A stretch of 64,000 nt of DNA from Paenibacillus dendritiformis (lineage in GTDB: Bacteria > Bacillota > Bacilli > Paenibacillales > Paenibacillaceae). The stretch's first letter is position 1. Each line of letters starts with the position of its first letter. The stretch covers positions 4,464,501-4,528,500 of the forward strand of contig NZ_AP025344.1 in assembly GCF_021654795.1 (NCBI RefSeq), in the 5' to 3' direction. Below are positions 18,241 through 27,746 of this stretch, one piece after another. The notes beneath the pieces were generated by a model, which was not told where the DNA came from, ran no database searches, and was given only the letters and a program-made list of their open reading frames with translations. The position numbers were made by a program, and so were the translations under genes.

Positions 18241-20481
18241 TTAAGCCGCATTCTTCTCCCTGCGCCGGAACCGCTTGGGCGCCCACCAATTGGCCCGCCC
18301 CATCAGCTTCATCAGGGAGGGCACGAGGAAGATGCGGATCAGGGTCGCATCAAGCAGAACGGAAGCGGCCAACCCGAGGCCTATTGCTTTCATCATCTCA
18401 TTATCCGTGAAAATGAAGGCCCCGACGACGACAATCAGAATGAAGGCGGCACTCGTAATGATTCCGCCGGTCTTCATGAGTCCGTCGGCCGTGCTGTGCT
18501 CGTTATGTCCCGTACGCTCGTATTCCTCGGCAATCCGCGACAACAGGAAGACTTCATAATCCATCGATATGCCGAATACGACGCAAAATATGATGACCGG
18601 CAGCATCGCAACCACCATGCCGGTCGAGGTGACCTGGAACAGATCGGCCAAATATCCGTGCTGGAAAACAAGCACGACGATGCCGAGGCTCGATCCGAGA
18701 CTCAAAATGTTCATCAGCACCGCCTTCAATGGAAGCAAAACCGAACGGAAGGCGATGAACAATACGAGGTAGGTCACGATGAGGATGAAGACGACGACAT
18801 AAGGAAGCGCCCCCGTGATGCGCTCGATGATGTCAAGTTGGACCGCCGGTCCGCCGGTTACATATTTGGCGGTCATTCCGCTCTGAAGCTCCCAATTCCG
18901 CAGCCTGTGGACGAGATCGCGAACTTCCTGCCCTTCCGTGTCGCCATCGGGAATCACTTGCATGACGATAAGCCGCTCCTTCGCCAGATGGCTGGCCTCC
19001 AAATGAGCGCGCAGAGAAGGATTCTTCAACGCCTCCGCCTTCGCCTCCGGGCCTGCGAGCCCGCTCATCAGGCTTGCGTAACTGTCGACGCGCCGCACTC
19101 CCTCCATCCGGCTGAGCTCGGCCTGCCAGGCTTCCGCTTGCCGGATCGTCCCCGCCTCCATATAGGGCCGCTCCGTGCGCAGCGCGACGAGGATCGGATT
19201 AAGTTCCCGCTTGTCATATGCTTCGTTAAGCAGATCGGAGCCGGCGCGCGACTCGTACTTCGGCGGCAGCATTTCCGCGTCCGGAATGCCGATATTCATG
19301 CCGGCCATCGGCAGCGCCAGGCCGCTCAGCAGGACGAACAGGAGGAGGACAACCGTAATCGGCCTCTTCATGACGCTATGCGCGATTCGCCGCCAGAAGA
19401 CGCTCCCTCCGCCTTCATCCCGGCTTCGGAACCGGGCCGGAATGACCGGAAAGCGATTGATGCGCTCGCCGAATACGCCCAGCAGAGCCAGCAGCAGGGA
19501 GTTGCCTACGATGACGGACAACGTCACGACAAGTACGCCGCCCAGACTCAAGGAACGGAACAAAGCCAGATCGATGAATGCCATCGCCACCAGCCCGATC
19601 AGCACCGCCACCCCGGAAAAGAAGATCGAGCGCCCCGCCTTCTGGGCGGTCATCGCCACCGCCGCTTCGACCGAGCTCTGCCGCCGCAGCTCTTCCCGGA
19701 AGCGGCTGACCATGAACAGCGCATAATCTATCCCGACGGCAAGCCCAAGCATCGTGACGACATTCGGGAGAAAGTTGCTGAGCGAATCCGTCGCGAACGA
19801 GATGAAGTAGATAAGACCGAGGGTCGCGGTCACACTAACGACACCGACGATGAGCGGCAGCAAGCCGGCCAGCAGCGTGCCGAAGACGGCAAGCAGGACG
19901 ACGAGCGCAATCGGCAAGCCAATCAGTTCCGACTTGACAATGTCCCGCTTGCTTGCCACCTGCATATCGTAATAGACAGGGGTCGCTCCGCTGACATAGG
20001 TGTCGGCCTGCGGAAGATCCGGGATCCGGCTGCGGATCTCCGGATATTGCTCCAACGCTTCGTTCGTATCGAGATCGAGTATGACATGGACGGCGACGAC
20101 ATCCTGCCGCGCATCCTCCTTCCGCCCTTCCTCCCGAACGCGCACGTCACTCACGTACGGCTCCTGCTTCAGTCCGGAAAACCGCTGTTCTATCTGCCTC
20201 AATATGTCTTCCGTCATCAAGGAGGAGCCATCCCGGCTCTCGTAGACGATATCCATGGTCGTCGAAGAGATCCCGACCTCGCTGCGCAGAAGGGACAGCC
20301 CCTGGTCCGATTCGCTGCCGGCTGGCGTAAACCCGTTATCCTTGAGCATCGAAGGAACCTGCAGGGCCAACAGAGACATGGCCAAAAAGAATACCGTCCA
20401 ACCGATCCACACAGCGTGCCGTCGACGGTATACCCATTGTCCCCATGTCCAAAAAAAGCCGCGGCTGTCCGTTTCCCGCAC
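18241..20481 (-). CDS. MMPL family RND-type transporter
   Basis: 746 residues starting with GTG at 20479-20481 after AGGGGG. The architecture is two repeats of one transmembrane helix, a large extracytoplasmic domain and five clustered helices. The first helix is IGWTVFFLAMSLLAL. The first cluster holds VGIDYALFMVSRFREEL and the second FGISMDYEVFLLSRIAEEYERTG, the MMPL signature. The proton-relay Asp-Tyr pairs are visible in both halves. It is likely to export lipids, siderophores or drugs; nothing nearby identifies the cargo. Confidence 0.92.
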   Translation of the reverse strand: MRETDSRGFFWTWGQWVYRRRHAVWIGWTVFFLAMSLLALQVPSMLKDNGFTPAGSESDQGLSLLRSEVGISSTTMDIVYESRDGSSLMTEDILRQIEQRFSGLKQEPYVSDVRVREEGRKEDARQDVVAVHVILDLDTNEALEQYPEIRSRIPDLPQADTYVSGATPVYYDMQVASKRDIVKSELIGLPIALVVLLAVFGTLLAGLLPLIVGVVSVTATLGLIYFISFATDSLSNFLPNVVTMLGLAVGIDYALFMVSRFREELRRQSSVEAAVAMTAQKAGRSIFFSGVAVLIGLVAMAFIDLALFRSLSLGGVLVVTLSVIVGNSLLLALLGVFGERINRFPVIPARFRSRDEGGGSVFWRRIAHSVMKRPITVVLLLFVLLSGLALPMAGMNIGIPDAEMLPPKYESRAGSDLLNEAYDKRELNPILVALRTERPYMEAGTIRQAEAWQAELSRMEGVRRVDSYASLMSGLAGPEAKAEALKNPSLRAHLEASHLAKERLIVMQVIPDGDTEGQEVRDLVHRLRNWELQSGMTAKYVTGGPAVQLDIIERITGALPYVVVFILIVTYLVLFIAFRSVLLPLKAVLMNILSLGSSLGIVVLVFQHGYLADLFQVTSTGMVVAMLPVIIFCVVFGISMDYEVFLLSRIAEEYERTGHNEHSTADGLMKTGGIITSAAFILIVVVGAFIFTDNEMMKAIGLGLAASVLLDATLIRIFLVPSLMKLMGRANWWAPKRFRRREKNAA

Positions 20482-20541
20482 GTTTGTCGCCCCCTGCCCA
20501 CTCTTATTATAGCTTCATTGTAAGCTTCCCGAGTGGCGGGG

Positions 20542-21636
20542 TCAATTTTGGACGTGCGAGCCGACGATCGTCACATTCAGCGACCGGGCCAGATCGACCT
20601 CGTACGGCACGGCGAGCTCTTCTCCCTCGGGCCCGGTCAAGATTCGCACGATCGGCCGCTGAGGATATTCCGAATGAATGCGGGCTACGACGCCGGTCTC
20701 CCCGGTGCTCAGGCGGACGGACATCCCGATGGGATAGACGGCCAGCCGATCGCGGAATACGGCGAGCATCGATGCATCATAGAGCGTATCCGCCCCCGTG
20801 TACAGCAATTCCAACGCGACATGGGGCAAGGTAGCTTCCTTATACACCCGATGCGATGTCATCGCGTCATAGGAGTCGGCAATCGCGACCCATTTCGCAT
20901 ACTCATGAATCTCATCGGAACGAATGCCGCGCGGGTACCCGCTTCCGTTCAGACGCTCATGATGCTGGAACGCGCAATGGGCGGACAGCAGCGGAATATT
21001 CGGCTCCTCCTTCAGGATGAGGTAGCCGAGCTCGGCATGCCGCTTCATCTCGGCAAATTCCTCATCCGTCAGCTTGCCGGGCTTGTTCAAAATATTCAGA
21101 TCAATCTGCGTCTTCCCGATGTCATGAAGCAGCGCGCCCATGCTCAATACCCGCTGCTCTTCCTTTCCATACCCGTGATGGATGCCAAGCAGCGTCGTAT
21201 AAATGCAAACATTCAACGAATGCTGGAACAGGTAATGATCGGTCGTCTGCATATCGGTCAGCATAATCATCGCGTCTTCGTGACCGGACAGCTCGTCGAT
21301 AATCGAATCGAGTATGCCTCCAAACGCTTTGCCGATCGGCGAGGGCGGCCGCGGCTGCTTCCGGGATGTCGATTCATTCATCATCTGCTTGAACTGGCGC
21401 CGGATCATGACCGCCGCTTCCCTGCGCGTCTTCTCGCTCAACAGCGAAGGAGCTTCGATGCCTTCCGTCCGGTTATCCTCAATGTACACATAAGAGATGC
21501 CCATCTTCGCGAGCCGGTCAATATATGCTTCGGACAACTGTACCGCCTCGCCCAGCAGGACGAGGCCTTCTTCATTGAAAATTTTTTTCGCTAGCCGCAT
21601 GCCGGGACGGCAAGCCTGAATTGGCATCCAACGCAC
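20542..21636 (-). CDS. HD-GYP domain cyclic-di-GMP phosphodiesterase
   Basis: About 364 residues. Residues 130-320 form the HD-GYP domain with LLHDIGKTQIDL (HD dyad) and FQHHERLNGSGYPRGI (GYP motif) and the intermediate metal ligands in FQHSLNV and the HAELGYLIL helix. The motif set looks complete, so hydrolysis of cyclic-di-GMP is plausible. The N-terminal 100 residues resemble the undefined leading region (DUF3391-like) of such proteins. The GTG at 21634-21636 is used because AGGGG lies 10 bases upstream; ATG 21627 is the alternative. Confidence 0.9.
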   Translation of the reverse strand: MRWMPIQACRPGMRLAKKIFNEEGLVLLGEAVQLSEAYIDRLAKMGISYVYIEDNRTEGIEAPSLLSEKTRREAAVMIRRQFKQMMNESTSRKQPRPPSPIGKAFGGILDSIIDELSGHEDAMIMLTDMQTTDHYLFQHSLNVCIYTTLLGIHHGYGKEEQRVLSMGALLHDIGKTQIDLNILNKPGKLTDEEFAEMKRHAELGYLILKEEPNIPLLSAHCAFQHHERLNGSGYPRGIRSDEIHEYAKWVAIADSYDAMTSHRVYKEATLPHVALELLYTGADTLYDASMLAVFRDRLAVYPIGMSVRLSTGETGVVARIHSEYPQRPIVRILTGPEGEELAVPYEVDLARSLNVTIVGSHVQN

Positions 21637-21828
21637 ACATGGTCAACCCCTGCTGTTTTCTGATTTGGCAACCTCGATTTCCTCTGCTCGTACGACTCTA
21701 TCAGCTACTCTATCATAGCAAAAATGCCGCCGCGCGCGAAGAGGCGAATGTTGTTTTCTGTCGACTCCAGGAGCTTGCCGCCGGCAGAAGCTGCCGGACG
21801 GTGACCGCCGGTATTTGGCATCGCCGGT

Positions 21829-22656
21829 TTATCGTAAAATGAAGAACCAGAACAGTCCGGCAAGCACGAAGCGGTAGATGGCAAAATGGCGGAGCCGAAT
21901 GCGCTGGATATGCTTCAGAAAGGTGACGACCACGAGATACGCCACGATGAAGGAGACGATGAAGCCGAGAGCGAAAAATCCGATAATATCGAGGCTGAGC
22001 ATGCGATACCCGTCGATCAGTTCGTAGCCGCTCGCCAAGAACATAATGGGAATCGCCATCAAAAAGGAGAAGTCGGCAGCCGCCCGATAGCTGACCCCGC
22101 TCAGCATGCCCCCCGACATCGTCGAGCCCGAACGGGAAAAGCCCGGAAAGACGACAGAAAGTATCTGGTACAGTCCGATCAGCAGCGCCTGCAGGTATGT
22201 AATGTCGTCCATCGTCTCCGCGGCCGCCTTGCGCCGGGATCCGAACCATTCCGCGACCCACATGAATACGCCTCCGCCCACGAGGGCCCACAATATGGTC
22301 GCGGTATTGTCGAACTGGCTCTTGATGTAATCCCTGGCGAAGTAAGCGACGATGAGCGCCGGGCCGATGCCAAGCGCCACATGCACCAGATTGAGCTGCT
22401 TCGTGCGGACATGCCCCTGCGCCACCGTTCGGCTCCGCAGTCCGAGCATGCCAAGAATCCGCTCCCAGTACACAACCGTAATCGCGAGAATCGCGCCCAA
22501 CTGGATGACGATTTCGAATGTCTTCAGAAAATCCTCCTGTTCGGCAATGCCCATAAGCCGGGTCGTCAAAATCATATGCCCGGTAGAGGAGACCGGGATA
22601 AATTCCGTCAAGCCTTCCACGATGCCCAAAATAACCGCAATCCAAATATAGACCAT
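21829..22656 (-). CDS. uppP: Undecaprenyl-diphosphatase UppP (BacA)
   Basis: Dephosphorylates undecaprenyl pyrophosphate to recycle the lipid carrier for cell-wall synthesis, and confers low-level bacitracin tolerance. 275 residues, all membrane helices. Diagnostic segments are GIVEGLTEFIPVSSTGHMIL near residue 10 and SVVFPGFSRSGSTMSGGML near residue 155, which hold the catalytic Glu, Ser and Arg. The ATG at 22654-22656 follows AAAGGTGG; the open frame extends further upstream without sense. It ends 22 bp downstream of the nucleotidase gene on the same strand, so the two are likely co-transcribed. Confidence 0.95.
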   Translation of the reverse strand: MVYIWIAVILGIVEGLTEFIPVSSTGHMILTTRLMGIAEQEDFLKTFEIVIQLGAILAITVVYWERILGMLGLRSRTVAQGHVRTKQLNLVHVALGIGPALIVAYFARDYIKSQFDNTATILWALVGGGVFMWVAEWFGSRRKAAAETMDDITYLQALLIGLYQILSVVFPGFSRSGSTMSGGMLSGVSYRAAADFSFLMAIPIMFLASGYELIDGYRMLSLDIIGFFALGFIVSFIVAYLVVVTFLKHIQRIRLRHFAIYRFVLAGLFWFFILR

Positions 22657-22678
22657 GACAGGTGTCCACCTTTCCCGA

Positions 22679-24121
22679 CTAACGATAATGGACAATCGTG
22701 AGCCGCTCCTCGCGGCAGCGGAGCACTTCCTCCGCCTTCCGCAGCTGGACGGCCAAAATATCGCGCAGCATCTCCGGCAGGAAAAATATGATATCCTGTC
22801 CATTTTTCAAGCTCGGATAGCCTCCGCCAAATACAAACATGTCGATCGTGCCGACGACGAGCCGATCGGTATCCGCTACTTCCCGTCCATCGAGCCGCAG
22901 CCGAATCCGCTCCTCGTCCGGGCCGCGACTCCATTCCACCTGCAGCCGGTCGACGCACAGCGTGCCAAGCTGGCCACCGCGGAACCCGTAGCCGCGGACG
23001 ACCCGGCCGTAAGCATCCTCATGCAGGCTCTCCCGGATGGCCTGCTTCACGTCCGCGCCGGATAGATGCATCCGGACTGGATTGATGGGGGAAGGACATA
23101 GCTTATGCAGCATGCCCGCGGTTACCGTTCCGGCCGGCAGATCCCCAAGCAATTGACCGGCATTGACGAGGCCGATATCCGCCCCGGTATGATCGCGAAG
23201 CGCTTGAGCCAGCAGCTGACCAAGAGGAGACGGCCGATCGTAGCGCACGGCGAGCGGCTCCGCGACCTGAGCGACAGGGACGGACAGTCTCCGGGCTGCC
23301 TCGGCCCTGGCCTGGAGCAGTTCGCCCTCCACGCTCGGATCAGGCAGCTCTTCGGTCACCGGGATGCAGCGCACCGCCAGCTCCAGTTCGCCCGAAGGGG
23401 CCCGACGGCACTCGGCCACGCCCAGATGGCCGCCGTATTTCCCCGCCGCCAGCAGCCAGGTCCGCCCCACTCTATGGCCGTCCGGAAGCAGATGATGACT
23501 GTGTCCGCCGAGAATAAGATCGATTCCTTCCGTCTCTTCGGCCATTTTCATATCCGTCGTCAGCCCGCAGTGCGACAGGACGACGAGCAGATCGACGCGG
23601 GGACGGAGAACGGAGACCGCCTCCTGCACCGCGGCTATCGGTTCGCCGACCTCCCAACCAAGCAGGCGGTAGTAGTCGGCGTAGGGCGCCGTAACACCGA
23701 CGATGCCAATCCGAATCCCGCCCCGCTCCAGCTCGGCCCACGGCTTCAGCCATTCCGGACGCTGCCCGGTGCTCAGCGCGGCGACGTTCGCTCCCAAGAC
23801 GGGAAAACGGGCATTGCTCCGGTATACTTCCCCAAGCCGATCGGGCACGAACGTCAGCCCTTCATTATTGCCGATCACGGCGGCATCGTACCCTAGCCGG
23901 TTCATAAGCCGCACATTGGCCGCGCCATAGGTCCCCTCCGTCTCCATATAAGCCCGGTCCATATGATCGCCGCCGTCCAGCAGCACAATCTTCTCCGGGC
24001 AATGCCGACGGTAACGGTTCATGAGCGAAGCCAGGCGGGCCGCCCCGTCCCAATGGCTGTGAATATCGTTCGTATACAGCAATAGAATCGAATCTGATGT
24101 ATTCCTTGGTAGCGACGGCAT
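22679..24121 (-). CDS. Bifunctional metallophosphatase/5'-nucleotidase (YunD-like)
   Basis: 480 residues. The calcineurin-like metallophosphatase domain (residues 10-240) shows the metal ligands in order: YTNDIHSHWD, LLDGGDHMDRA, GNNEGL, LSHCGL and GGHSHHLLPDG. The C-terminal 5'-nucleotidase domain covers the rest (LLGDLPAGTVTAGMLHKLCP). There is no signal peptide, so it should act in the cytoplasm, as predicted for YunD rather than for secreted UshA. The start at 24121 follows AAGGATGGGG. Confidence 0.88.
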   Translation of the reverse strand: MPSLPRNTSDSILLLYTNDIHSHWDGAARLASLMNRYRRHCPEKIVLLDGGDHMDRAYMETEGTYGAANVRLMNRLGYDAAVIGNNEGLTFVPDRLGEVYRSNARFPVLGANVAALSTGQRPEWLKPWAELERGGIRIGIVGVTAPYADYYRLLGWEVGEPIAAVQEAVSVLRPRVDLLVVLSHCGLTTDMKMAEETEGIDLILGGHSHHLLPDGHRVGRTWLLAAGKYGGHLGVAECRRAPSGELELAVRCIPVTEELPDPSVEGELLQARAEAARRLSVPVAQVAEPLAVRYDRPSPLGQLLAQALRDHTGADIGLVNAGQLLGDLPAGTVTAGMLHKLCPSPINPVRMHLSGADVKQAIRESLHEDAYGRVVRGYGFRGGQLGTLCVDRLQVEWSRGPDEERIRLRLDGREVADTDRLVVGTIDMFVFGGGYPSLKNGQDIIFFLPEMLRDILAVQLRKAEEVLRCREERLTIVHYR

Positions 24122-24394
24122 CGTATCCCCATCCTTCCCTTATCTCCAGAATGGCGTGCACAGATTAGAATAGCATGTGTCCGATTCGCGTGGCTACAGG
24201 GAGGTGAGGCGGAAGAATGACAGCAATCGAGGCCGAACGGAGCGGTTATACAAGCCCTACTACTCTGTATACGAGCGGGGGGCCGATTTCATGACCGATA
24301 ATTTTTAAGTAAAATGGGAAATGCTGTTGTCACGTTTCGATGAAGTTGATATGATTACGGTACATATGTTGTCTATTTTTGGCTAGGACGGTGA

Positions 24395-25453
24395 ATGAAC
24401 GTGAAGGTTCATGTCTTAAGCGTGACGGACGGCGACATCGTGGCGAAGGATATTTTTAATTCCCACGGTCTTCTTGTGATCTCCGCCGGAACGAGATTGA
24501 AGGAGAAGGACATCGCCCTGCTCCTGCGGCATCATCTTGATTATATCGACATTGAAGAAAAAAAAGCCGAATCGATGACAACGCTTCCACAACTCGCATC
24601 CGCATCCGGATCGGATCGGCTGCAGTCTTCCTACAGGGAAGCGGTTGGCGGAGTCGAGAATTTATTTTATGAGGCGGCTGCCCATGGTCATATCCAAGAC
24701 GAGCAAGTGGAAAAGACCTTGACGCCGCTGATTCATCAGATTAAGGCGGAACGGGATGTCGTCTCCCTGCTCCTGATGATGGGAACGGAAGAGGATTGCG
24801 CCTACCAGCATTCGGTGCAAGTCGGAATGCTGTCCTATTATTTGGCGAAGTGGCTCAATTATAATGAGACGGATGCGGTGCGCGTTGGCAAGGCCGGCTT
24901 CCTTCATGATATCGGCATGGCCCTGGTGGATGCGGATACTTCATCGCCGGCGAGGGGAATTCCGGGCGAGGAAGAAGCCGAGAAGCGGAAAAAGCACACC
25001 CGCTTCGGGTGCGACTTGCTTCGGGGGACCTATGAAGACGAATGGCTGTATCTGGCCGCGCTGCAGCATCACGAACGGATGGATGGAAGCGGTTATCCGC
25101 TGGGCCTGAAGGAAGACGAGATTCATCCCGTCTCCCGTATCGTCGCCATCGCCGACGTGTACAGCGAGATGACCTCGGCCTGCAGCGGCCTGCAGAAGCA
25201 GAACCTGTTCTGCGTATTGCGGGAACTGCACGCGATGAGCTTCGGCCAGTTGGATCCTACGATGACCCATACCTTCATCCGGAACATGGTTCCGAACTTC
25301 CTCCACAAGCAAGCCCGGCTCAATGACGGCCGGACGGGTGTCATCGTGATGTCGAATCAGACCGAACTGTTCCGCCCGCTCGTGCAAATCGATCAGGAGT
25401 TCGTCGATCTGGCGCAGCGAAGACAGTTGGAAATCGATCATGTGTACATGTAA
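24395..25453 (+). CDS. HD-GYP domain protein with variant HD motif
   Basis: 352 residues, ATG 24395 after AGGACGGTGA. It is a paralogue of the HD-GYP gene at 20542: it begins with the same short domain (VLSVTDGDIVAKDIFNSHGLLVISAGTRL) and ends with the GYP domain. The HD motif is FLHDIGMALVD with Met where family members usually carry Lys; the GYP motif LQHHERMDGSGYPLGL is intact. Activity is therefore likely but not certain. The 270 bp upstream contain a 25-codon frame at 24217 with a good ribosome binding site that I do not call. Confidence 0.87.
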   Translation: MNVKVHVLSVTDGDIVAKDIFNSHGLLVISAGTRLKEKDIALLLRHHLDYIDIEEKKAESMTTLPQLASASGSDRLQSSYREAVGGVENLFYEAAAHGHIQDEQVEKTLTPLIHQIKAERDVVSLLLMMGTEEDCAYQHSVQVGMLSYYLAKWLNYNETDAVRVGKAGFLHDIGMALVDADTSSPARGIPGEEEAEKRKKHTRFGCDLLRGTYEDEWLYLAALQHHERMDGSGYPLGLKEDEIHPVSRIVAIADVYSEMTSACSGLQKQNLFCVLRELHAMSFGQLDPTMTHTFIRNMVPNFLHKQARLNDGRTGVIVMSNQTELFRPLVQIDQEFVDLAQRRQLEIDHVYM

Positions 25454-25465
25454 CTTTTATACTTT

Positions 25466-26359
25466 TTATTTGCGGGGCTTTTTCACTTCTCCCTTGACCC
25501 GGTGCGCCATCAATTCGGAGACCGTGACCATGGAGTAGCCCCGCTTTTTGAGTTCCGGCAGAATCGTCTTCAAGGCCTCCACCGTCTGCGAACGGCCCTC
25601 TGCGAAATCATGCATGAGCACGATGTCCCCATTCCGGGCCGAATTCAGTACTTTATTGACGATGCGCTGAACCCCGGGCGAACTCCAGTCCTTTGTGTCC
25701 TGGTGCCATGACCACATGACGATGCGGTAATCGTTGGCACGGGCGACATCGACGAGCTCTTGATTATAATAGCCTCCAGGCGGTCGATACAGGTGAGGGG
25801 CCGTCCCGGTCACCTGCTTGATGAGGCGGTGCGCCTTCATCATATCCTCCTCGATCTCGGCGGCCGATATCCCGCGGCGAAAATATTTATGGTAATAAGA
25901 ATGGTTCCCGACCTCATGTCCTTCACGTAGGGTGCGCTTCACCAACTCCGGGTTATCCTTCACCCGCCATCCGACCAGGAAAAAGGTAGCCTTGGCTTCA
26001 TGCTTCTTCAGGAGCTCCAGAATGGCAGGCGTATTTTTCGGATCAGGACCATCGTCAAATGTGAGGGCAATCCGCTTGCCGGCTGACGGCACCTCCCAGA
26101 CGATATCTCCCCGTTCCTCAAAATAAGCCCGATCTTTGCGTATCGGCTTCCCGGCGGCGTTCGCCGGCATTGGCTTGATCGTCCCTCTCGCTCCGGCACC
26201 ATGCTGTCCCTGCTCGGCAGCCTTACCGCCGGCGGCTCTCCCCGCAGCCTCCCCCTTATGTACATTCGTCTCCGCCGTAATGAACAGCAGGGCCATTGCC
26301 GCAAAGCAGATCATCCCTGCTCGTGCCGCTCGTTCCAGGCGTTTCCTTACGCGATTCAT
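25466..26359 (-). CDS. Polysaccharide deacetylase, membrane-anchored or secreted
   Basis: 297 residues starting at ATG 26357-26359 after GAAGGAGGAAG. A signal or anchor helix (AGMICFAAMALLFITA) is followed by a Gly/Ala/Lys-rich linker and a NodB domain from about residue 85. The NodB motifs are all visible: LTFDDGPDP, HEVGNHSYYH, LYRPPGGYYNQ, WSWHQDTKDW and VLMHDF. A metal-dependent deacetylase of peptidoglycan or another N-acetylated glycan is expected, acting outside the cell; sporulation members such as PdaA look alike. It converges with the HD-GYP gene, 12 bp between the stops. Confidence 0.92.
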   Translation of the reverse strand: MNRVRKRLERAARAGMICFAAMALLFITAETNVHKGEAAGRAAGGKAAEQGQHGAGARGTIKPMPANAAGKPIRKDRAYFEERGDIVWEVPSAGKRIALTFDDGPDPKNTPAILELLKKHEAKATFFLVGWRVKDNPELVKRTLREGHEVGNHSYYHKYFRRGISAAEIEEDMMKAHRLIKQVTGTAPHLYRPPGGYYNQELVDVARANDYRIVMWSWHQDTKDWSSPGVQRIVNKVLNSARNGDIVLMHDFAEGRSQTVEALKTILPELKKRGYSMVTVSELMAHRVKGEVKKPRK

Positions 26360-26985
26360 GTCGCTTCCTCCTTCATAACAGCTGTCGAACATCCTCTGCG
26401 GTGCCCAAAGCGCCGCAAGCATTGAAGATTCACTTATTATGCGCCGGCGGAGGGAAGACATTCATGGGGAACCGAATTATGAAGGATTCTGCGTCTGCGG
26501 ATGGAGTTTGGGAGAGATGGCTGCGCATAGGCTTTCCTCCCAAACATAGCATTTCCAGTTCCTGTGCGTTCGTCATGCAACGGGAAAAAGAAGAGTTGCC
26601 TCTGCCGTGAGGGGGAACGCGTTTGAATAAAGCGAGCGGCTTGTGTGGTTGCAGGCTTGTCCGGTATCTTCCCCTGCTCTCCCGCCTTCCGTAAATGATG
26701 CAAAAATACAGGAATTCCACAGGGTTCGATCATTGGAAAAAGATATCCTGCAAAAGTGCGGGAATTTAACACATTTTCACTTGTTTAGGGGTCGTCTGGG
26801 AGAAAATGATGTATTGACGCAGTATTTTTGTGAAATCTCGGATTCGCTAGCTGAAAATGCTGCCTTTTTGCAGGATTGGGGAGCAAAACTCATAAGGCTA
26901 TAGGTAAGTAGCTTGAAAATTGGCGGCTGGTTCATCCCTTTAGAACTCATTTGTCCTATCAACCATCCCAAAAGGATGATCGGGA
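26360..26985. other. Long non-coding interval with an inverted repeat
   Basis: No credible gene in about 625 bp. ATCCTGCAAAA at 26745-26755 is repeated in inverted orientation at about 26866-26876, 110 bp away, and a related TGCAAAAATACAGGAATT lies at 26699. These may be arms of a decayed mobile or regulatory element. Confidence 0.45.
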
Positions 26986-27144
26986 TTGCATCTCCAAAAC
27001 AGACCTCCCTTTACAGATGTCGAATCGCATAATATGTGCTGCGTACATCTGCCATATAAAGACAACCCTTGCCACAATCACTGCTGTGACATCGTTTATC
27101 ACATGAATCCCATCACATACTTATGCGGGCAAAAAGTGGGCTGA
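26986..27144 (+). CDS. Candidate Cys/His-rich small protein (52 aa)
   Basis: An open frame from TTG 26986, preceded by AAAAGGA nine bases upstream. It encodes a peptide with six Cys and six His: the core is MCCVHLPYKDNPCHNHCC, followed by DIVYHMNPITYLCGQKVG. The clustered CC, C, CC, C pattern with alternating His would suit metal binding or a disulfide-rich peptide. I do not recognise a family, and the non-ATG start makes it a hypothesis. It lies in an otherwise gene-poor stretch next to two small sporulation-type genes. Confidence 0.35.
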   Translation: MHLQNRPPFTDVESHNMCCVHLPYKDNPCHNHCCDIVYHMNPITYLCGQKVG

Positions 27145-27252
27145 ATTATGGGCTGAACCGCGGCGAAACTTTGATATTGCTCTCCCTGCAGCTTTCGCCC
27201 AATCATTTAAAGTACTTTCTCATATTGTAATTTAGCAAAGGGGGTGGCTTGA

Positions 27253-27348
27253 ATGAGACGTCGTCGGAGAAAAAACATCACTGTTATTCTACACCGTGGG
27301 CAAAGAGTATTGGTGGAGTGCAAAAAACGTAAAAGACATTTTTGGTAA
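27253..27348 (+). CDS. Candidate basic small protein (31 aa)
   Basis: ATG 27253 follows AAAGGGGGTGG with good spacing and encodes MRRRRRKNITVILHRG and a basic tail ending KKRKRHFW. The charge is strongly positive, with a short hydrophobic centre. No family recognised. A 7-bp hairpin (GTGGAGC/GCTCCAC, 27361-27389) follows 12 bp after the stop, which fits a short independent transcript. Confidence 0.35.
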   Translation: MRRRRRKNITVILHRGQRVLVECKKRKRHFW

Positions 27349-27467
27349 TTCCTCATTTTTGTGGAGCACCCGTCGAACCACAGCTCCACCCCGCATAACC
27401 CGCAAGAAAAAAGCCTCGGAATCGTCCAGGGCTCTTACCGTACTACGTTTGATTTGCAGTACTAAAT

Positions 27468-27490
27468 AGCCCTGCTGAAGAGGCAGGGCT
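27468..27490 (-). terminator. Hairpin after first YjcZ-like gene
   Basis: AGCCCTGC (27468-27475) pairs with GCAGGGCT (27483-27490) with a 7-base loop. It lies 37 bp beyond the stop of the small gene on the minus strand and is followed by ATTTAGT, a weak T tract. Confidence 0.5.
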
Positions 27491-27526
27491 TATCATTAAG
27501 TTTCTCCATGGGTATAGACGCAGGTC

Positions 27527-27640
27527 TTACAAGATACATGCACGAGAAACGATTACAAGCAAGATAAACAGCACCAAGATTACCCCCGTGGAAGTCCAGA
27601 GACCTCCGAGGCCACACGAACCTCCAACAACACCGCTCAT
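27527..27640 (-). CDS. YjcZ-like tiny sporulation membrane protein (copy 1)
   Basis: 37 residues from ATG 27638-27640 behind GAGGAGGT. A Gly/Cys-rich start, MSGVVGGSCGLGGL, leads into one membrane helix, GVILVLFILLVIV, ending SRACIL. This layout (Gly-rich leader plus a VLFILLxIV helix) is that of the tiny YjcZ family found in spore-forming Bacilli. It is a tandem duplicate of the gene at 27747, with similar sequence also in the leader. Confidence 0.75.
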   Translation of the reverse strand: MSGVVGGSCGLGGLWTSTGVILVLFILLVIVSRACIL

Positions 27641-27746
27641 AAGGCAACCTCCTCTCTTCTAGGTACTCATGGACTGAGACGGGTTTTGACTTGGCTTAGA
27701 CCCGCAAGTGAACCATGAGCGCAGGGATGCAACGCCGATGTTCATC

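Noticed and set aside
18067..20523. 818-codon rightward frame
   Set aside because: Antisense to the MMPL transporter; no family features and low-complexity Arg/His/Gln-rich sequence.
24217..24294. 25-codon frame with a GGGAGGTGA site before the second HD-GYP gene
   Set aside because: Good ribosome binding site, but low-complexity product and no supporting context; worth only a conservation check.
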